DNA of 64,000 bases. Origin: Litsea cubeba (lineage: Eukaryota > Streptophyta > Magnoliopsida > Laurales > Lauraceae). The stretch is taken from positions 64,763,082 through 64,827,081 of the forward strand of contig CM022944.1 of NCBI GenBank assembly GCA_012931725.1. The letters are read 5' to 3'. Position numbers and translations under genes: made by a program. Shown here piece by piece: positions 24,393-36,700 of this stretch (position 1 is the stretch's first letter; the number at the start of each line of letters is the position of its first letter). The notes under the pieces were generated by a model. The model did no database searches and was not told the origin of the DNA. It worked only from the letters and a program-made list of their open reading frames with translations.

Positions 24393-25508
24393 TGTCACAT
24401 CCTGGTCCCAAATCACCCTGGCCTAGGGTAATCCTCGAGGTGCGACATGCGTACTCTCCCGTGATATTGTACCTATCTCGAGTCAAATACAATACCAGTC
24501 CTTTATCCACTTGTGAGTCAAGCTCACTAAAGCACGTCAATAACATTTAAATAGTGAATACTGTAAAACATTTCACATCAAAGTATCATTTCCCATTCAG
24601 TCTAATTTAAGTTTCTAAGTTTAACAAAAGATATATACATTGATTAACCAAAAGAGGGTTTATAAAAAGACCATGCATCCTATAATAAAAGTATAATCCA
24701 AAATATCTTGGGAAAAGCTAAGTGTGACCCACACAAAAAGGGGTTAGTCACACCCTACAATGGAGCTCTCAAAATAAATTCACATCACTCTCCTATGGAA
24801 GTATCTACATAGGACCATTTCCCGTCCACTCCTCTAATCTTGGAGGAACCTCTTGGTCTCCTCCTCTCCCTCCTGGGCCTCCTCAGGACCGGGATCTGCA
24901 CCTGCGTCTGTGACACCAAAGATAGCATCATGAATACGACGATTCGGCAAGTATATAGGCATTAATAATAAATCACATGTTGTATCAAATCGAATGAAAG
25001 ACAATTGATTAAAAGATGCCAATGTTAGGTACACTAGGCAATTGTGCAATATTGAATAATCATGCTTCATGAATCAATTGGAAAATAAAACATACTAATT
25101 GGCTACTACATTAAGCTCATCCTCTCAAATAGAGAGCGAATCTAATTGGGATGTCACCAGCGGCCCGACCAAGGGCTAGCTGGCTACCCGGGTTCTAGAG
25201 TTTCGGTGCTCCAGACAATCTATTGCAGTGATCTTGAATAATTAAACCGCACTTAACCCCGTCGGGTATCGATGATCGAAGCTAAGTAGTGCGACCATGG
25301 GAATCGAATAAATAAACACATGAGTAAGATTGTTTTTACTTGAATCGAATCGAATCATTAATATCCAGAATATTTTACACATAAACTTAATCATCGCGAA
25401 TTTCAATTGAATATAGTATAACAACAAATGGAAATAAACAAATTATGCATAGAAATTATTGTTTGAGCTTGGAAGCTGAAAGTTAAATAGAAGATAAATC
25501 TCAATATG
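24393..25508 (-). repeat. 5' LTR of element C, 3'-most 1.1 kb
   Basis: The LTR ends on the - strand with CAGGATGTGACA. Its order resembles the last 1.1 kb of D2, including a segment with ggaggcccaggagg on the - strand matching gaggaggagcctgagg of D2. Similarity to D2-type LTRs is lost beyond about 25508, where a candidate LTR start of another element appears. No gene is present. Confidence 0.65.
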
Positions 25509-26024
25509 TGTAGACACCTCATTTGGCCCCTATGATAGCCGTAAATACCTATAATATATAGCGGTGCCCCCATCTCACCCATAATTGAATGATTGATGGC
25601 ATAATTCAGATTAATTAAAGACGATGAATATGCTTGTTGATAGTTTTAGGCATTAGTTCGACGAATTCTAGAGATCCATGAGAAAAAGGTCAAATGATGT
25701 CGAGATCCCAAGTCAAATTCACTACTCATACAAGCAGCGGACCACTATACTAATTCTACATATTTCGGACCACTTAAGACATGCTTAGGCCAATTCTTAC
25801 GAAGATTACACTTAGCTTGCCTAAATGCCACCCGATTATCCTAAGATTAGGAAGCCAGATCCATTGATCCAGAGGTCCCCCTTTTTTCCCAGCCCTTAAT
25901 CATTAGGACAACTGGACCTTGGATTCTTCACTTCGAGAGCTTTCCATTGGTATGTAGAACGTCCAAATCCGATAAACGGATCAAAAGTTACGAGTTTTCA
26001 AAGTTTGCCTTAGAAAGGGTGATG

Positions 26025-26712
26025 GAAATCCATCTAGGCACCACCCAAGTGGCGCCCACCCTACTTCATTCCATCTATACGCCCCAGGCTGGGCGTCCAC
26101 ACTCCCCATTCCACCTGCCACCCATGTGTGGCGCCCACCCTTCAGAATCACTAATTTGGCCTAAAAAAGGGACCAGGACCACTCAAAGTAGGGACCAAGC
26201 TCCGAAAATGAATCAACCCACCTAGGCACCCCATGGTGGGCGCCCACACTCCCTAGTCCACCTAGGCACCCCATGTTGGGCGCCCACCCTCTTACTCCAC
26301 CAACTTCACTTAGGGAACCCCAGGACCACTCCGAACAAGGACCCAACTTCAAGATGATGGAGTTCCATCTAGGCACCACCCTTTTGGCGTCCACCCTATT
26401 GAAGTCCACATAGGCACCCTATGGTGGGCGCCCACCATGTCCAGTCCACCTAGGCACCACCCTTGTGGCGCCCAATCAATTAAGATAGTGTGGGTCCCCC
26501 CAGCTGAAGATCTATTCGTTCGATCCCGACCCCAAATGGGACCAAACTCTGAAAATGAACCGAACCACCTAGGCACCACCTCGTGGGTGCCCACACTATC
26601 AAGGACCACCTCGTGGGTGCCCACACTATCAGGGACCACCTAGGCGACACCCTGTGGGTGCCCACCCTACGCAACCACCTAGGCACCACCTCATGGGCGG
26701 CCAGCCAATGTA
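26025..26712. repeat. cluster of imperfect palindromes taggcaccaccctngtgggcgccca
   Basis: About twelve copies of a motif whose halves, ggcacc and ggcgcc or ggtgcc, can pair across a short centre. Spacing is 25-70 bp. More copies lie at 27310-27415 and 27595-27620. Confidence 0.75.
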
Positions 26713-28019
26713 CCAAACCCTAGTTTATCCTAAAACTGCTTAGGCCACCTTGGGATGCGTGGAACCTTCTAGAAACACGAATTAATGAAGCCCTAGCCCT
26801 CCTAAACTCGCCCCAAACCTCTATTTTAGGATCTCTTAACCTCATTTACAGAGGAGCGACCCTACAAGAGAGAAAATAGAGGATAAGGAATAAGAAGAAA
26901 GGTAGCCACCATTAGAGAGAGAACTTCAGATCTAGAGAAGAAGAAGAGGAAATAGAGGAGGAGGCTTCCATATCTTCAACTTAAGCTATGGGTCTTCACG
27001 AAAGCTTCATTCTAGGAACTTGAAAAGTGCGATTCGAACCGGTATTCCTAGATCTCTTTCATTTCATTGCAGTTTTCCCATCATCATTGATTAGAAACAT
27101 GCTTAGGATCATTTAAGCATCATAGATCTACATTAATTATAATAAATCTGGTATTAAAATCTCATCATATTAATCACATGCTTAGGTTCATTCTAGTGTT
27201 GTAGATCTACATTGATTTCATAGTTCTGATTGCATAACTAGTTTAGAACTCGCATTTATAGCATCATCATCATCATTTAGATCGTGGAGATCGCAAAAGG
27301 CCCCCAACAAAAAGGCTGGGCGCCTCCTCCTAGGTGCCTACCCTATCTCAAAAGGCTATGCACCTACGCTCTCCGGACTAGCTGGGCGCCACCCTCTGGG
27401 TGCCTACCCTTCTGAGACAGGGTCTGGGTTTTATATCTCCACTTTTTGCATCATTTTCTCATAGATTCGTTAATTGCATCATTAGTAATTCGCATTAGGA
27501 CATTTGCATCAGTTGTTGAATATTGAAAATTGTGTTGAAAATCCTAAGATATTGTGCATTCGTTGTGGTTGGTTGAAAACCCTGACTGAATAGGGTAGGC
27601 ACCACAGGAGTGGCGCCAAGTGGATTTTTCCACCTTTGTGCACAATTTCCGATCTTTCACATTTAGTTTATTTAGAAATTGTATGACAATGATATGTGTG
27701 GTTGTTTGATGCCTTCTGTACTTCGAATTATAATTTCTATCACGTCTCACATCATATCATTTGAATCATAAAGTCATAAAAAAAACCAAAAAAGATCATA
27801 AAACATAAAATCACTTCTTCTCTTTCCTTGCTCTCTAGTAAATTAGAGAAGAAACCAAAAACAAATTAAAAGATATCTAGAAAATCCAATAATAGTAGGT
27901 AGATAGTCTAGGATATCAAATATCGTGCCTAAGTAGGATAAACCCTAAGATTAACTAAAATATCATAATTAATTAACTTAAGAATTGCCAAATCATTAAG
28001 AACCCTAAAACAGAGAATC

Positions 28020-29725
28020 TTAATTAATTTGGACTAAAATTAGATTAAGAAATCACTAAGATTGATTAGGGAACCCAAACTATTAAGATAGGCTCGTCCC
28101 CCATTGAGCCTAGCTTGCTTATTCACTAAAAGTCCCTAATTGAGGATTAAACATAATTAATAAAGACTCTAATCTCACACCAATTGACACAGTAAAAATC
28201 TTTAATCCAAAGGACCTTGGGACCCTAATTAATTCGGATTAAAAATAACCTAAACACAAGTCACCTGGGCACCACCCCTTGGGTGCCTAGCCACCATAGT
28301 CCACCTGGGCACCACCCCCTAGGCGCCCAGCCTATTCACCTCCTAAGGAACCTCAATGAAAGCTTAACCTACTAAACTATGAATTAAAATCAATTCTAAT
28401 AAGCATAATAAACATTTTTGACTTAACAGACTTGAAACATCAATCAACCCAAACTTAGACCAACCTAAAAGTATAAAACCCACAAAACCACCGAAACAAT
28501 CCATCTGGGCACCACCCCCTAGGTGCCCAAACTGCCAGTCCACTTGGGCACCACCCCCTGGAACCCATCCTATCCCATCAATAAAAAAAAGAAATCCTAA
28601 TCAGAACTTCTAATTAAACTAATTCTAATCAACATAGTAAAACACTTTTAGACTTAAGACTTGAAACCCAAATCAATTTAGGCTCAAACCAATCTAAAAA
28701 GCACAAAATCCACAGAGCCACAAAATAGTCCACATGGGCGCCACTCCCTGGGCACCCGGCCTACCAAGTCCACCAGGGCACCACCCCCCTAGCGCCCATC
28801 CTATTCAATCACCAAGACTCCCTAATTAACCAACCCGAATTAACACATTAAAACATTTTTAACTCAAAAGATCTAAAGCGATAATCAATTTGGACTTAGG
28901 TCAATCTAAAAAATGCAAAACTTACCAACCCAAAGCCAATCCACCTGGGCGCCACCCCATGCATGCCCAGCCTGTCAATCCACCTAGGCACCATCCCTTG
29001 GGCGCCTACCCTATCCAATTCCCTTGAAACTTGCATCAATTAAAAAATTAAACCTATTAGTTTAGACCCAATTCATTCCCAACTGAACACACCAAAACAG
29101 CTTTAAATCTGAAATAATAAGAACCATATAAAAAATCGAACTTCGAATCAACTTAGAATCACAAAACCGACCAAACCATAAGGCATCCACTTGGGCGCCA
29201 CCCTCTGGGCACCTAGCCTATCGATTCACCAGGGCACCACCCTCTAGGCGCCTAGCCTACATTTCAAACCTAATCCACCAACTCAACTAAAAACAAATTA
29301 TAAAACCCCTTACAACTCAATATTTACTAAGACTAGAACCTAAAACAATCCCCGGACCCAAGGACCAGTAAGCAATTCCCATCCAACCAGATCCACCTGG
29401 GCACCACTCCTTGGGCGCCTAGCCTGTCAATCCACCTGGGCGCCACCCCCTTGGTGCCTATCCCTCCACTTCCACTAAAACACGAATTCTTGCTTTTGTT
29501 TCAAAATTTGGGTCCGAATCACTTTGACATTAGAGCATTTGGACTTAAAGCAATCTTAAACATTAAAATTCCCCAAGTAGAAACCCCCACGAACTCCGAA
29601 ATCAAGTCGATACCATTGCCAACAGCCGAACCTCACAGAACGGCCACTTGGGCGCCACTGCTTATGCACCTAAGTTACGAGAGTGACCTAGGCGCCATTG
29701 TGTGTGCGCCCAAGTCTTCTGTCAG
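28020..29725 (+). repeat. ~230 bp tandem repeat, about seven copies
   Basis: Each unit has an A/T-rich half (with a segment like taaaacatttttnacttaa) and a half with two copies of the palindrome ccacctgggcaccacccc followed by tgggtgccta. Units begin near 28255, 28500, 28735, 28940, 29190, 29395 and 29640, so the period varies between about 205 and 250 bp. The first, weaker unit may start at 28020. No protein is encoded. Confidence 0.8.
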
Positions 29726-30299
29726 CCCCGCTTCGCCGATTTTGACATCTTTCTACCTCCCAAATCAAAACCTAAAACTCCAGAACCTTCAACACATTAA
29801 TCAGAACCCTAAAACACCCTCAACTTAACTCTTAATCAAACCACAACTCAAAACAAAATCGAATCAATTAAGATCTTACCCAACAAATTGCTTAGGAGCA
29901 GGAACTATCAAACTTAGGCTATTTACACCCTTGGATTAAATTGGGTTACCTTGTTAGATAGGCCAGAGCATTAGGCTTCACCCCATAACTCTTCCTGTTC
30001 CGTTAGGGAATCGGGGAAGCTGATGTGGGCGTGATGGACCGCGCTCCTGCTCGGTTCTACCGAGGTCGGCGGACGTGGGAGTCCGTCGGGTCCGACCCTT
30101 TCGTAACCGGGAGGCAAGGGCGTGCATCAACATTTCTTTTTTTGTGTGGGTGTGCCAGATTTTCTATTTTACTTGGAATTGCAAGTAGTGATCCGGAGAT
30201 CAACCTTCGCAAGTAAAAAGGAAATCAACTTCTTTCAAGTTTTCCATTGCACATATATTTAAGAAAAGAGACATTTTTCTTGGTTTTGCCGTGAAAGGC

Positions 30300-30385
30300 G
30301 ATTTTTGGCATTTATAGCCGATTTTGGCATTTATAGCCGGTTTCTGGCGTTTATAGGCGATTTTGGCGTTTATAGCCGATTTACA
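30300..30385 (-). repeat. short tandem array ggcatttatagccgatttt in the LTR
   Basis: Four to five copies of an ~18-19 bp unit. The same core forms the internal array at 38930-39225. Confidence 0.85.
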
Positions 30386-30889
30386 ATCCTTATCAATAAT
30401 GAAAGACAAGAGTTGTGATTTTTGTCTCTTTTGAAAAAATACAAACTACAATGAAAAGCAAGAAAAGGAGGATCTAACTTCTCAGGAGATTGTGGGGAAC
30501 CCGTTTAGATTGACGGTCGCAAGCCATATGTGGGCTTCGCCATCATCCATGCAGATGAGAACAGAGGATGCTATTGATTCGCTTGGCTTGGCTATAACCT
30601 CAAGTTTTTAGAGAACAAAGACCAAAAGAAGGTCCTATGTCCAATAAAAAGCCGAGTAGATGGGCTTGAAAAGCCATGTCTAAGCCATTGGCGGCAGAAG
30701 GAGAAGGCAAGGACCTTGGGGGGGGGGTACCCCCCAAGGGACTTTTGTCACCTTGTAGCGGTGGTCGGTGTAGGATTTCCGCAGAGTTTTCTCTCTTAGA
30801 TTTCTGATGCCTCTTTCTGTCTGAGTTTCCGGATTTTCTGCAGTCTATTGTCTGTGTGTCTGCTGTCCTTTCTTCTTGGAGAGCTCTCC

Positions 30890-30897
30890 TATTTATA
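30890..30897 (-). promoter_or_regulatory. TATA box in the 3' LTR of element B
   Basis: TATAAATA on the - strand, same position as in the other two copies of this LTR. Confidence 0.6.
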
Positions 30898-32583
30898 GGC
30901 TTTTAGGTAGCCATTTAGGAGGGTTTATGAGCCTTGATTGTCATAAAGCTACATAAAGGGAGGAGTTACAAAATTGAATTCTTTATTTTGTAACTCCTTT
31001 TTCTTAGCTTTTGATTGGCCGGAGGAGATTGAGGGCATTTAATCGCCATGATGGGAGGAGTTTCATGGGTTAAATGCCATGAATCTCTTGACTTGTAACT
31101 CCCGGATGCTTGCTTCTGATTGGTCCGTCCAAAGAAATGGATTCATGACTGTAATAAAGCTAGTCAATTAATCGCATTAAGTGGTCGCCGAGCATCTGAA
31201 GAGTCGCGGGCCGTGCCGCGTCTTTTGGGATTCTTCTAGCGATGATCATCGATGGATCTTCATGTAGATCGACATCGGATGACCATGTAATTTCAAGTGT
31301 TTGTTGCCAACAGCAGGTCCGTGCCATCTGTCCTGTCGATTTCTCGATCGTTCGGGTAGAAAGCACACTTTTTTTGGTTGACCGGGTGGCGATCAATATT
31401 GTTTTCGATACTCTTGGTGATTGACCCGTGTTTTGGATGGATGTCAGAGGATTTGGTGTCTCAAAAGTATGAATTTTGAAAAATACCAGAGGCCGGACGC
31501 TTCGAATCGCGAAAAAATGGCGAAAACTGGGGTTTCCGGGGCCTTCCCGGCGACCCCGGGCTCGCAGGGGTCTGCGACCCTGGGGGGTTTTTCCCCCTTT
31601 TTGTCCCGTTTTGTGTCCATTTTTGCTGTTTTTCGATTCTTTTTTCTTCTGTATTTTTCCTTGACATTTTTGACCATTTATTGGCCTGATTTCCCTGTAG
31701 GAAACCTGATGAGAATCCTTGCATTTTATTTTGCAAAGTTTCCAATTTCCTGAGAAAGCCGAAGATTTTGTCGCGCAGAGCTGCCGATTTTCCGTCAGAA
31801 GCTGAAACTAGGTCAAACGATGTCGGAATGACCTGAAATTTGGTGTGAAGCCTCTTGAGCAATAAATAAGACCAACATAGGCTTTTTTTTGAGTTTTGAA
31901 GCCATTTGGGGTCCTATCACCAGTAGACTCGCTTTTGTCGCGATGAAGATGTCGCGGTTTGATGTGCGGTCAACCGATGTCCGATTGACTTAAAATTTGA
32001 CAGGGAACCTATTGGAGTCATTTTAAGATGATCCATAGGCTCTGTCTTGGAAACCATGGTCCCGGAGAGCTTTGCCGCCAAGAGGCCAAACTATGGTCAA
32101 ATGTTGTCGAAATGACCTGAAATTTGACGTGTAGCCCTTTATAAGCATTTTGAAGCCGTCCATGTGCTCTATCTGATGAGTAATGGCCTCGGCGGTTCTT
32201 GCTGCCGAGAGGCTTGATTTAGCTGTTCGAGGGTTGATGTAGGGTCAAACGTTGTCGGTTTGACTCGAAACTTGACGTGGAGCCTTTTGGATGTAGTTTG
32301 AGACCATCCATCGGCTCTGATCGAAGATTTGGTGTCTCCGATGCTTTCGCCGCCGAGAGCTCCTTTTCGGCTGTCGGAGAAGCGAAGTTAGGCTAAATGA
32401 TTTTGAAATGGCCCGAAACTTCTTGTGTACTCCTCTTTTGGCTGTCTTGAAGGATCTTGCAGTTTTTGTTTGATTCTGACAAGATTTGATTTTTGGAAGT
32501 AGCATTGCCTATTTATGGCAGGTTGCGACTTCATGTAACTCTTTGGATCTTGAAGAGGCAAAGTGACATTTTTGGTGTCAACA

Positions 32584-32597
32584 AATGCCCCCTCGAG
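32584..32597 (-). promoter_or_regulatory. polypurine tract of element B
   Basis: On the - strand ctcgagggggcatt ends exactly at the LTR start. It is identical in element A. Confidence 0.88.
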
Positions 32598-32809
32598 GTA
32601 CAGCGACGAGTTGCTTAACTTTTGTAGTCGATGTGCCTCGAAGAGATTTTTGAAGGAGAGCCTGTGACTTGACCAAGAGTCTTTGAGCAGTCTTTCTTTT
32701 TGGTATTTGTAGCCTTTTGAGCTTCCAGGGGAATTTTATGGTAGTGAAAAGGATCACGTACCATCTCGAGGCAAAGTTTTGAAGATGACATCAAGGATGT
32801 GGATTTGGG

Positions 32810-33050
32810 TTTTGACCTTGTGACCTAACAGGCTGTTGTGTCAGGTTAGGGGGTCGGGTTTGGTTTTGATCGTGTGACCCAACAAGCTGTATGTGGAATG
32901 TTGGGGGATCAATTTTGGTTTTGATCTTGTAACCTGACAGGCTGTATGTGGCAAGTTAGGGGATCAGGTTTTGGTTTTTGGTTTTGGTCTTGTGACCTAA
33001 CAAGCTGTATGTGGCAATTTAGGGGACCAGGTTTTGGTTTGGATTTTTGT
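32810..33050 (-). repeat. ~62 bp tandem repeat, four copies (element B)
   Basis: The core cctaacaagctgtatgtggc and variants, equivalent to 8670-8895 of A. Between this array and the LTR (32598-32809) no gene is seen. Confidence 0.85.
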
Positions 33051-33329
33051 GGAATGTCAATTTCAAGATTTTGGCTCAATTTGGTATATGAGGCTGGATG
33101 GTTTGATTTTTGAAAGCTCATGGGGCTTGGAATTTTCTTTGTATGGTCTAATCAACTCAAAAGAGGCATGGAACCATTTTTGTATACTCTTGGTAAGAGG
33201 GATTTCTCTTTGACTAAAAGCCCAAAAAAATTTTTTTTTTCAAGTGCCTAGGTGGTCAAACCTGGCTCATATGGGCTAACCCATGGGACCTTAAGCTTTT
33301 GAAATGGCTTAGATCTCATATGGTGTCAT

Positions 33330-33575
33330 TTTTATAAAGAATATCCAAAAATATCTCATTTGGATAGAGAATATCTAAGAATATCTTTTCTTGGAGAGAA
33401 TCTCTCATATTCCCTTTATTTTGGGATAGGATATCTCAAGATATCTTTCTTTTGGGAAAGAATCCTTCATTGATCCTATCTATTGGGAGAAAATCTCTCA
33501 TTGATTTCTTTTGGGGAGAAAATCCTTCAAGATATCTTTCTTTTGGGAAAGAATCTTTCTAATCTTTTTCTTTTG
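33330..33575 (-). repeat. ~40 bp degenerate tandem repeat upstream of the antisense gene (element B)
   Basis: Repeats around tttgggagagaatatctca and variants, equivalent to 8150-8385 of A, ending about 60 bp before the TATA box of the antisense gene. Confidence 0.75.
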
Positions 33576-33637
33576 GTAAGGTTACTAATTAGTAACACTT
33601 ATCTCTTTCTTCTTTCCTTCTTTGGTTTGCTCTCTTC

Positions 33638-33644
33638 TATAAAA
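33638..33644 (+). promoter_or_regulatory. TATA box of the antisense gene (element B)
   Basis: TATAAAA on the + strand, 123 bp upstream of the inferred ATG at 33767. A pyrimidine-rich leader with TTC and CTT repeats follows. It is conserved in A. Confidence 0.68.
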
Positions 33645-33766
33645 GCAAGGAGGAGGTTGGATCTCTTGCTCTTATTACTTTCTTTTGCAATAATCTCAAG
33701 AGGGCTTCAAGACCAAGAGTTCTTCTTCTTCAAGATCTTCAAGACTTTTCTTCTTCTTCTCCATCA

Positions 33767-36700
33767 ATGGCTTCAAGTAAGTTCCCTTTTTCAAGAAAAC
33801 TCCATTGTAGGAAAATAAAAAGTCTTTCTCTCTTTTTTTGTTTCTTTCTTTTTCTTTTCTTTTTTTTTTCTCCACGTGTTTTCCTTTTTTTTTTACACGT
33901 GTTTGCTTCCCCGTTTTTTTTACATCTTTTTTTTTTCTTTTCTCTCTTTTTTTCTTTTTTTTTTTTTGCATGTGTTTTTTTTTTGTGGGCCGTACGGATC
34001 TGGCCGTACGGCCACGTGGCCTGTGGGCCACGGCCTGTGGGCCATCCCCTTTTTTTTTGTTTTCTTTCCCTCTTTTTTTTTTGAGAAAGTTTTTTTTCTT
34101 TTTTCTTTTTTTTTGTTTTCTTTCCCTCTTTTTTTGAGAAAGTTTCTTTCTTTTTCTTTTTTTTTGTTTTCTATTTCTTTCTTTTTATTTTTCTTTTTTT
34201 TTTTTTGTTTTCTTTTGCTCATCATGATAATGCCCCTTTTGTTTTGGCAAACCTAGATGTTCATGCATGCATTTAATTGTAAATTAAATTTGTAACATGA
34301 TGTGATAGCATACCTGAAAGTTTTCGCAAATTTGGGAATTTGGAGCTCGCAGCGATGTTGAGCCCTTCCTGATTTTACGGAGACTTTGAGGTTTCGAAAG
34401 TTTGGAGTTTCGGAGCTCGCAGCGATGTTGAGCCCATCTTCAAGCTTTCTATTTCTTTCGGGATAGTTCCTTTTCTTCGGAATTGCCCCGTCATCATGTC
34501 AAATTTCGCCAGATTTTTTTTTAGCGAGATTCTGTCATTTTGATGTTTGATCTTTTTCTTTCCATCCTTTTCAGGTGGTTCCTCCAGAACGAACAAGGAT
34601 AAAGAGCCTGCTACAAGCGTACCTCGTCGATCTTCTAGATCTTCTAATCCGGCCGTTCAGCAGGCCTTTGAGAAGGTCCAGTATGTTGAGAGAAATCTGG
34701 AAGAGTGCGACTCCCTCAATAGAGATGAGATGAGGCAGCGACTGATCGCTCTCAAGGGAGAGGAATTCTATAAGATCATGGTAAGCAGTCGTCCATGGGT
34801 GATGGAAGATCAGAGCGTTTTGCCCAAGCCTACCTTCTTTTTTGGTGATGTAGTCCCTGATGACATGACATACCAGAGGAGGTGTTTTCAGTTTTCTTTC
34901 ACAGTAGATGGTGAGAAGAAGACTGTTGTTACCCGGTCGACGTTTGATCGCACCGTCTCGATTCTGAGCCTTGCCCCCACGTGCTCTAAGAGGGAAGATC
35001 CTCCAAGCTGGGTGAGAAGGACAAATGTAATCAAGACCGGGGTTTTTGTTGGCGGTTCTCCTGGATATACGGAGAGGTCGCCTGTTGACATGGACCTGTT
35101 GATGCCATCCAGCGGCTACCAAGGCTCTGATTATCCGTCGGTCGATTTGAGACCGGTGGGCCTTGGTATTTTCAGCGGTGACGGCAGCAATTGGATCAAG
35201 CCTTTTCGACTTCGTGGCCATTTCAATGCTGACTCCGAGTGGAAGTCGTGGATTGATCGCATCCTGCTGATTGGTGGCGCCGTTTTGAAGGAAGCCGGGA
35301 TTTTTGATGCGGTCCGCGCCTTTAGGGAGACCGTGATCTTTTCCGACGAGGCCTTCATGGCTATGCTGGAATCATTCCTCCCACAAACCAATACCTTCGT
35401 TGTGACGAATGGTGAGATTGGTTTTTCTTTGAAGGAGCTGAGCGTCATTACTGGATTGCCCATCCTCGGCAAACTCTATGAGGAGTTTATGCCGATTGAC
35501 AGCGTCCTCGAGGGGCAGTCTGAGGAGTTCAGGCTTCTGTACTTTCAGCTCGTCGCCTTCTATGATTTTTTGAAGGAGAAGGAGGGTTTGAAAGTTAGAT
35601 CCAGCAGTTGGAAGAGTTCTAGCTCTTCATTCCCTAACTTTTTTTATAGTAGGGAGTCTTCTGATAGCGTGACCCAAGAAGCCGGAGCTCAGGATCCAAG
35701 TTCAAAGAAGATCTTGGCCATGCAAGAAGAGTTGAGAGATTTCTGTGCCAGTACAAACGCCATATGTCCTGACATTGCACTGCAGAGAGATCTCGCTGTT
35801 TACCTCACTTATTGGCTTGGTGAGGCTATTTTTGCTGGAGGAGATGGAACGCACATCAGGCCGCATTGTATTTTTCTGGCTTGTCAGATGGCGTTTGGAG
35901 AGCAGCTTGCTTTGGTGCCACCTCTTTACTCCTACCTGTGTACCGAACTGCAGGCTGCTGCTTTTTTGGTTCGGCTTGGGCTTCCCATGAATAGGGTATT
36001 TTCAGCCCACATCTTTTATTCGTGGTATCTATACCATTGTCTTGGCTTTCACCGGCTGGGTGCTGCACAAGATGATGATCCTCTGATGATTCGACTGGCT
36101 AAGGGCAAAGCCGTGTCCGAATCACTTTTGTTTGCCCGCATGAGGATCCGACGGTTCAGGGACGTCGAGATGGGGCAGTCTTCAGTGAAGCTTTCTCCGG
36201 AGTTGCAGAAGAAGGCTTTTGATTTTGGTGCCTCCTGAGACTCTACCAGGGCGGGGTCGGGAAGGCATTATTCCTTGACGAATGCAGAGAGAGAGTGGCT
36301 TTTCAGCATACGTGTCGGCACGATGGTGTACCGTAGACATCTTTTCGTCGACATCCAGCCGTATGTACCCTCTCGCTTTGCTTTGCAGCTGGGCTTTTCT
36401 CAAGGCATTGTTGGAGCTCCTTCAAGCATGGTGAAGCGCTTTGGAGGCTTACAGGACGGGAGAAATGCATGGGCTTTCTATAGTGCTGAAGACACTACAG
36501 CCATGACTTCTTATCCTGCGTTGCTGACTTCCCGGACTGCCGGCTTTGCGAAGTGGTTCGCGGAGAGCTTTTCGGCATATCGGGGGCTTTCCAAGAAGGA
36601 GCTTGATGTGAAGTTGGCATCTGGAAAGGGCCTTGGAAAGTCGGATGGCATCCGGCGAGAGGAAGTTTGGGCCTTCCTTTCTGGAGAGAAGCACAAGATA

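Larger units (their letters stand above)
15073..25508 (-). mobile_element. Tekay-type chromovirus C, decayed and interrupted
   Basis: Reading the - strand from right to left one finds part of a 5' LTR, a Met-tRNA-type primer site, gag with a CCHC knuckle, protease, RT, RNase H, integrase with a C-terminal chromodomain, a polypurine tract and part of a 3' LTR. This is the order of Ty3/gypsy chromoviruses; the primer site and chromodomain suggest the Tekay (Del) clade. Solo LTR D2 interrupts RT. All reading frames are broken. On the left the element stops where A's LTR ends, so A may have inserted into C's 3' LTR. On the right C's LTR is recognisable to about 25508. Confidence 0.85.
25509..30031. 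other. unresolved non-coding LTR-like region E
   Basis: The region may start with an LTR end: TGTAGACACCTCATTTGGCC at 25509 resembles the TGTTGACACC start of the Tat LTRs. It contains no gag or pol and no long ORF of recognisable product. It carries many imperfect palindromes of the type gggcaccaccc and gggtgccc from about 26030 to 29720, a purine-rich leader-like stretch at 26860-26970, and a ~230 bp tandem repeat at 28020-29725. It ends where element B begins. It could be a solo LTR or an LTR plus leader of a truncated element. I could not find its right end or a target duplication. Confidence 0.45.
30032..32583 (-). repeat. 3' LTR of element B, 2552 bp
   Basis: On the - strand it starts TGTTGACACC at 32583 next to the polypurine tract and ends GGTCCATCA at 30032. 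It contains a TATA box (30890-30897, TATAAATA on the - strand), the hairpin near 30715-30738 and the tandem array at 30300-30385. It lacks about 20 bp near 32085 that the other LTR has. Confidence 0.93.

Noticed and set aside
25201..25300. 5S rRNA-like or tRNA-like segment near gtcgggtatcgatgatcg
   Set aside because: No cloverleaf, and no A and B box arrangement; the segment aligns in position with LTR sequence of the C/D type.
27605..27630. tggcgccaagtgg as a tRNA-Asp-type primer site
   Set aside because: Only the first seven bases fit, and the segment is one more copy of the local ggcacc/ggcgcc palindrome.
28020..29725. CRISPR-like array
   Set aside because: The repeated palindromes vary in sequence, the spacers are themselves similar to one another, and the context is a plant retroelement.
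30027..30031. gggcg as target duplication of element B
   Set aside because: The right flank (53503-53507) is catac, and shifting the LTR boundaries by a few bases gives no match.
31421..31862. Open frames of 110-174 codons in the LTRs (also at 52051-52651 and 13398-13954)
   Set aside because: They occur within LTR sequence on both strands, differ in length between LTR copies through small indels, and show no domain.
33767..34256. Phenylalanine-rich open frames on the + strand
   Set aside because: Same intron in element B, a T-rich tract; low-complexity translation only.
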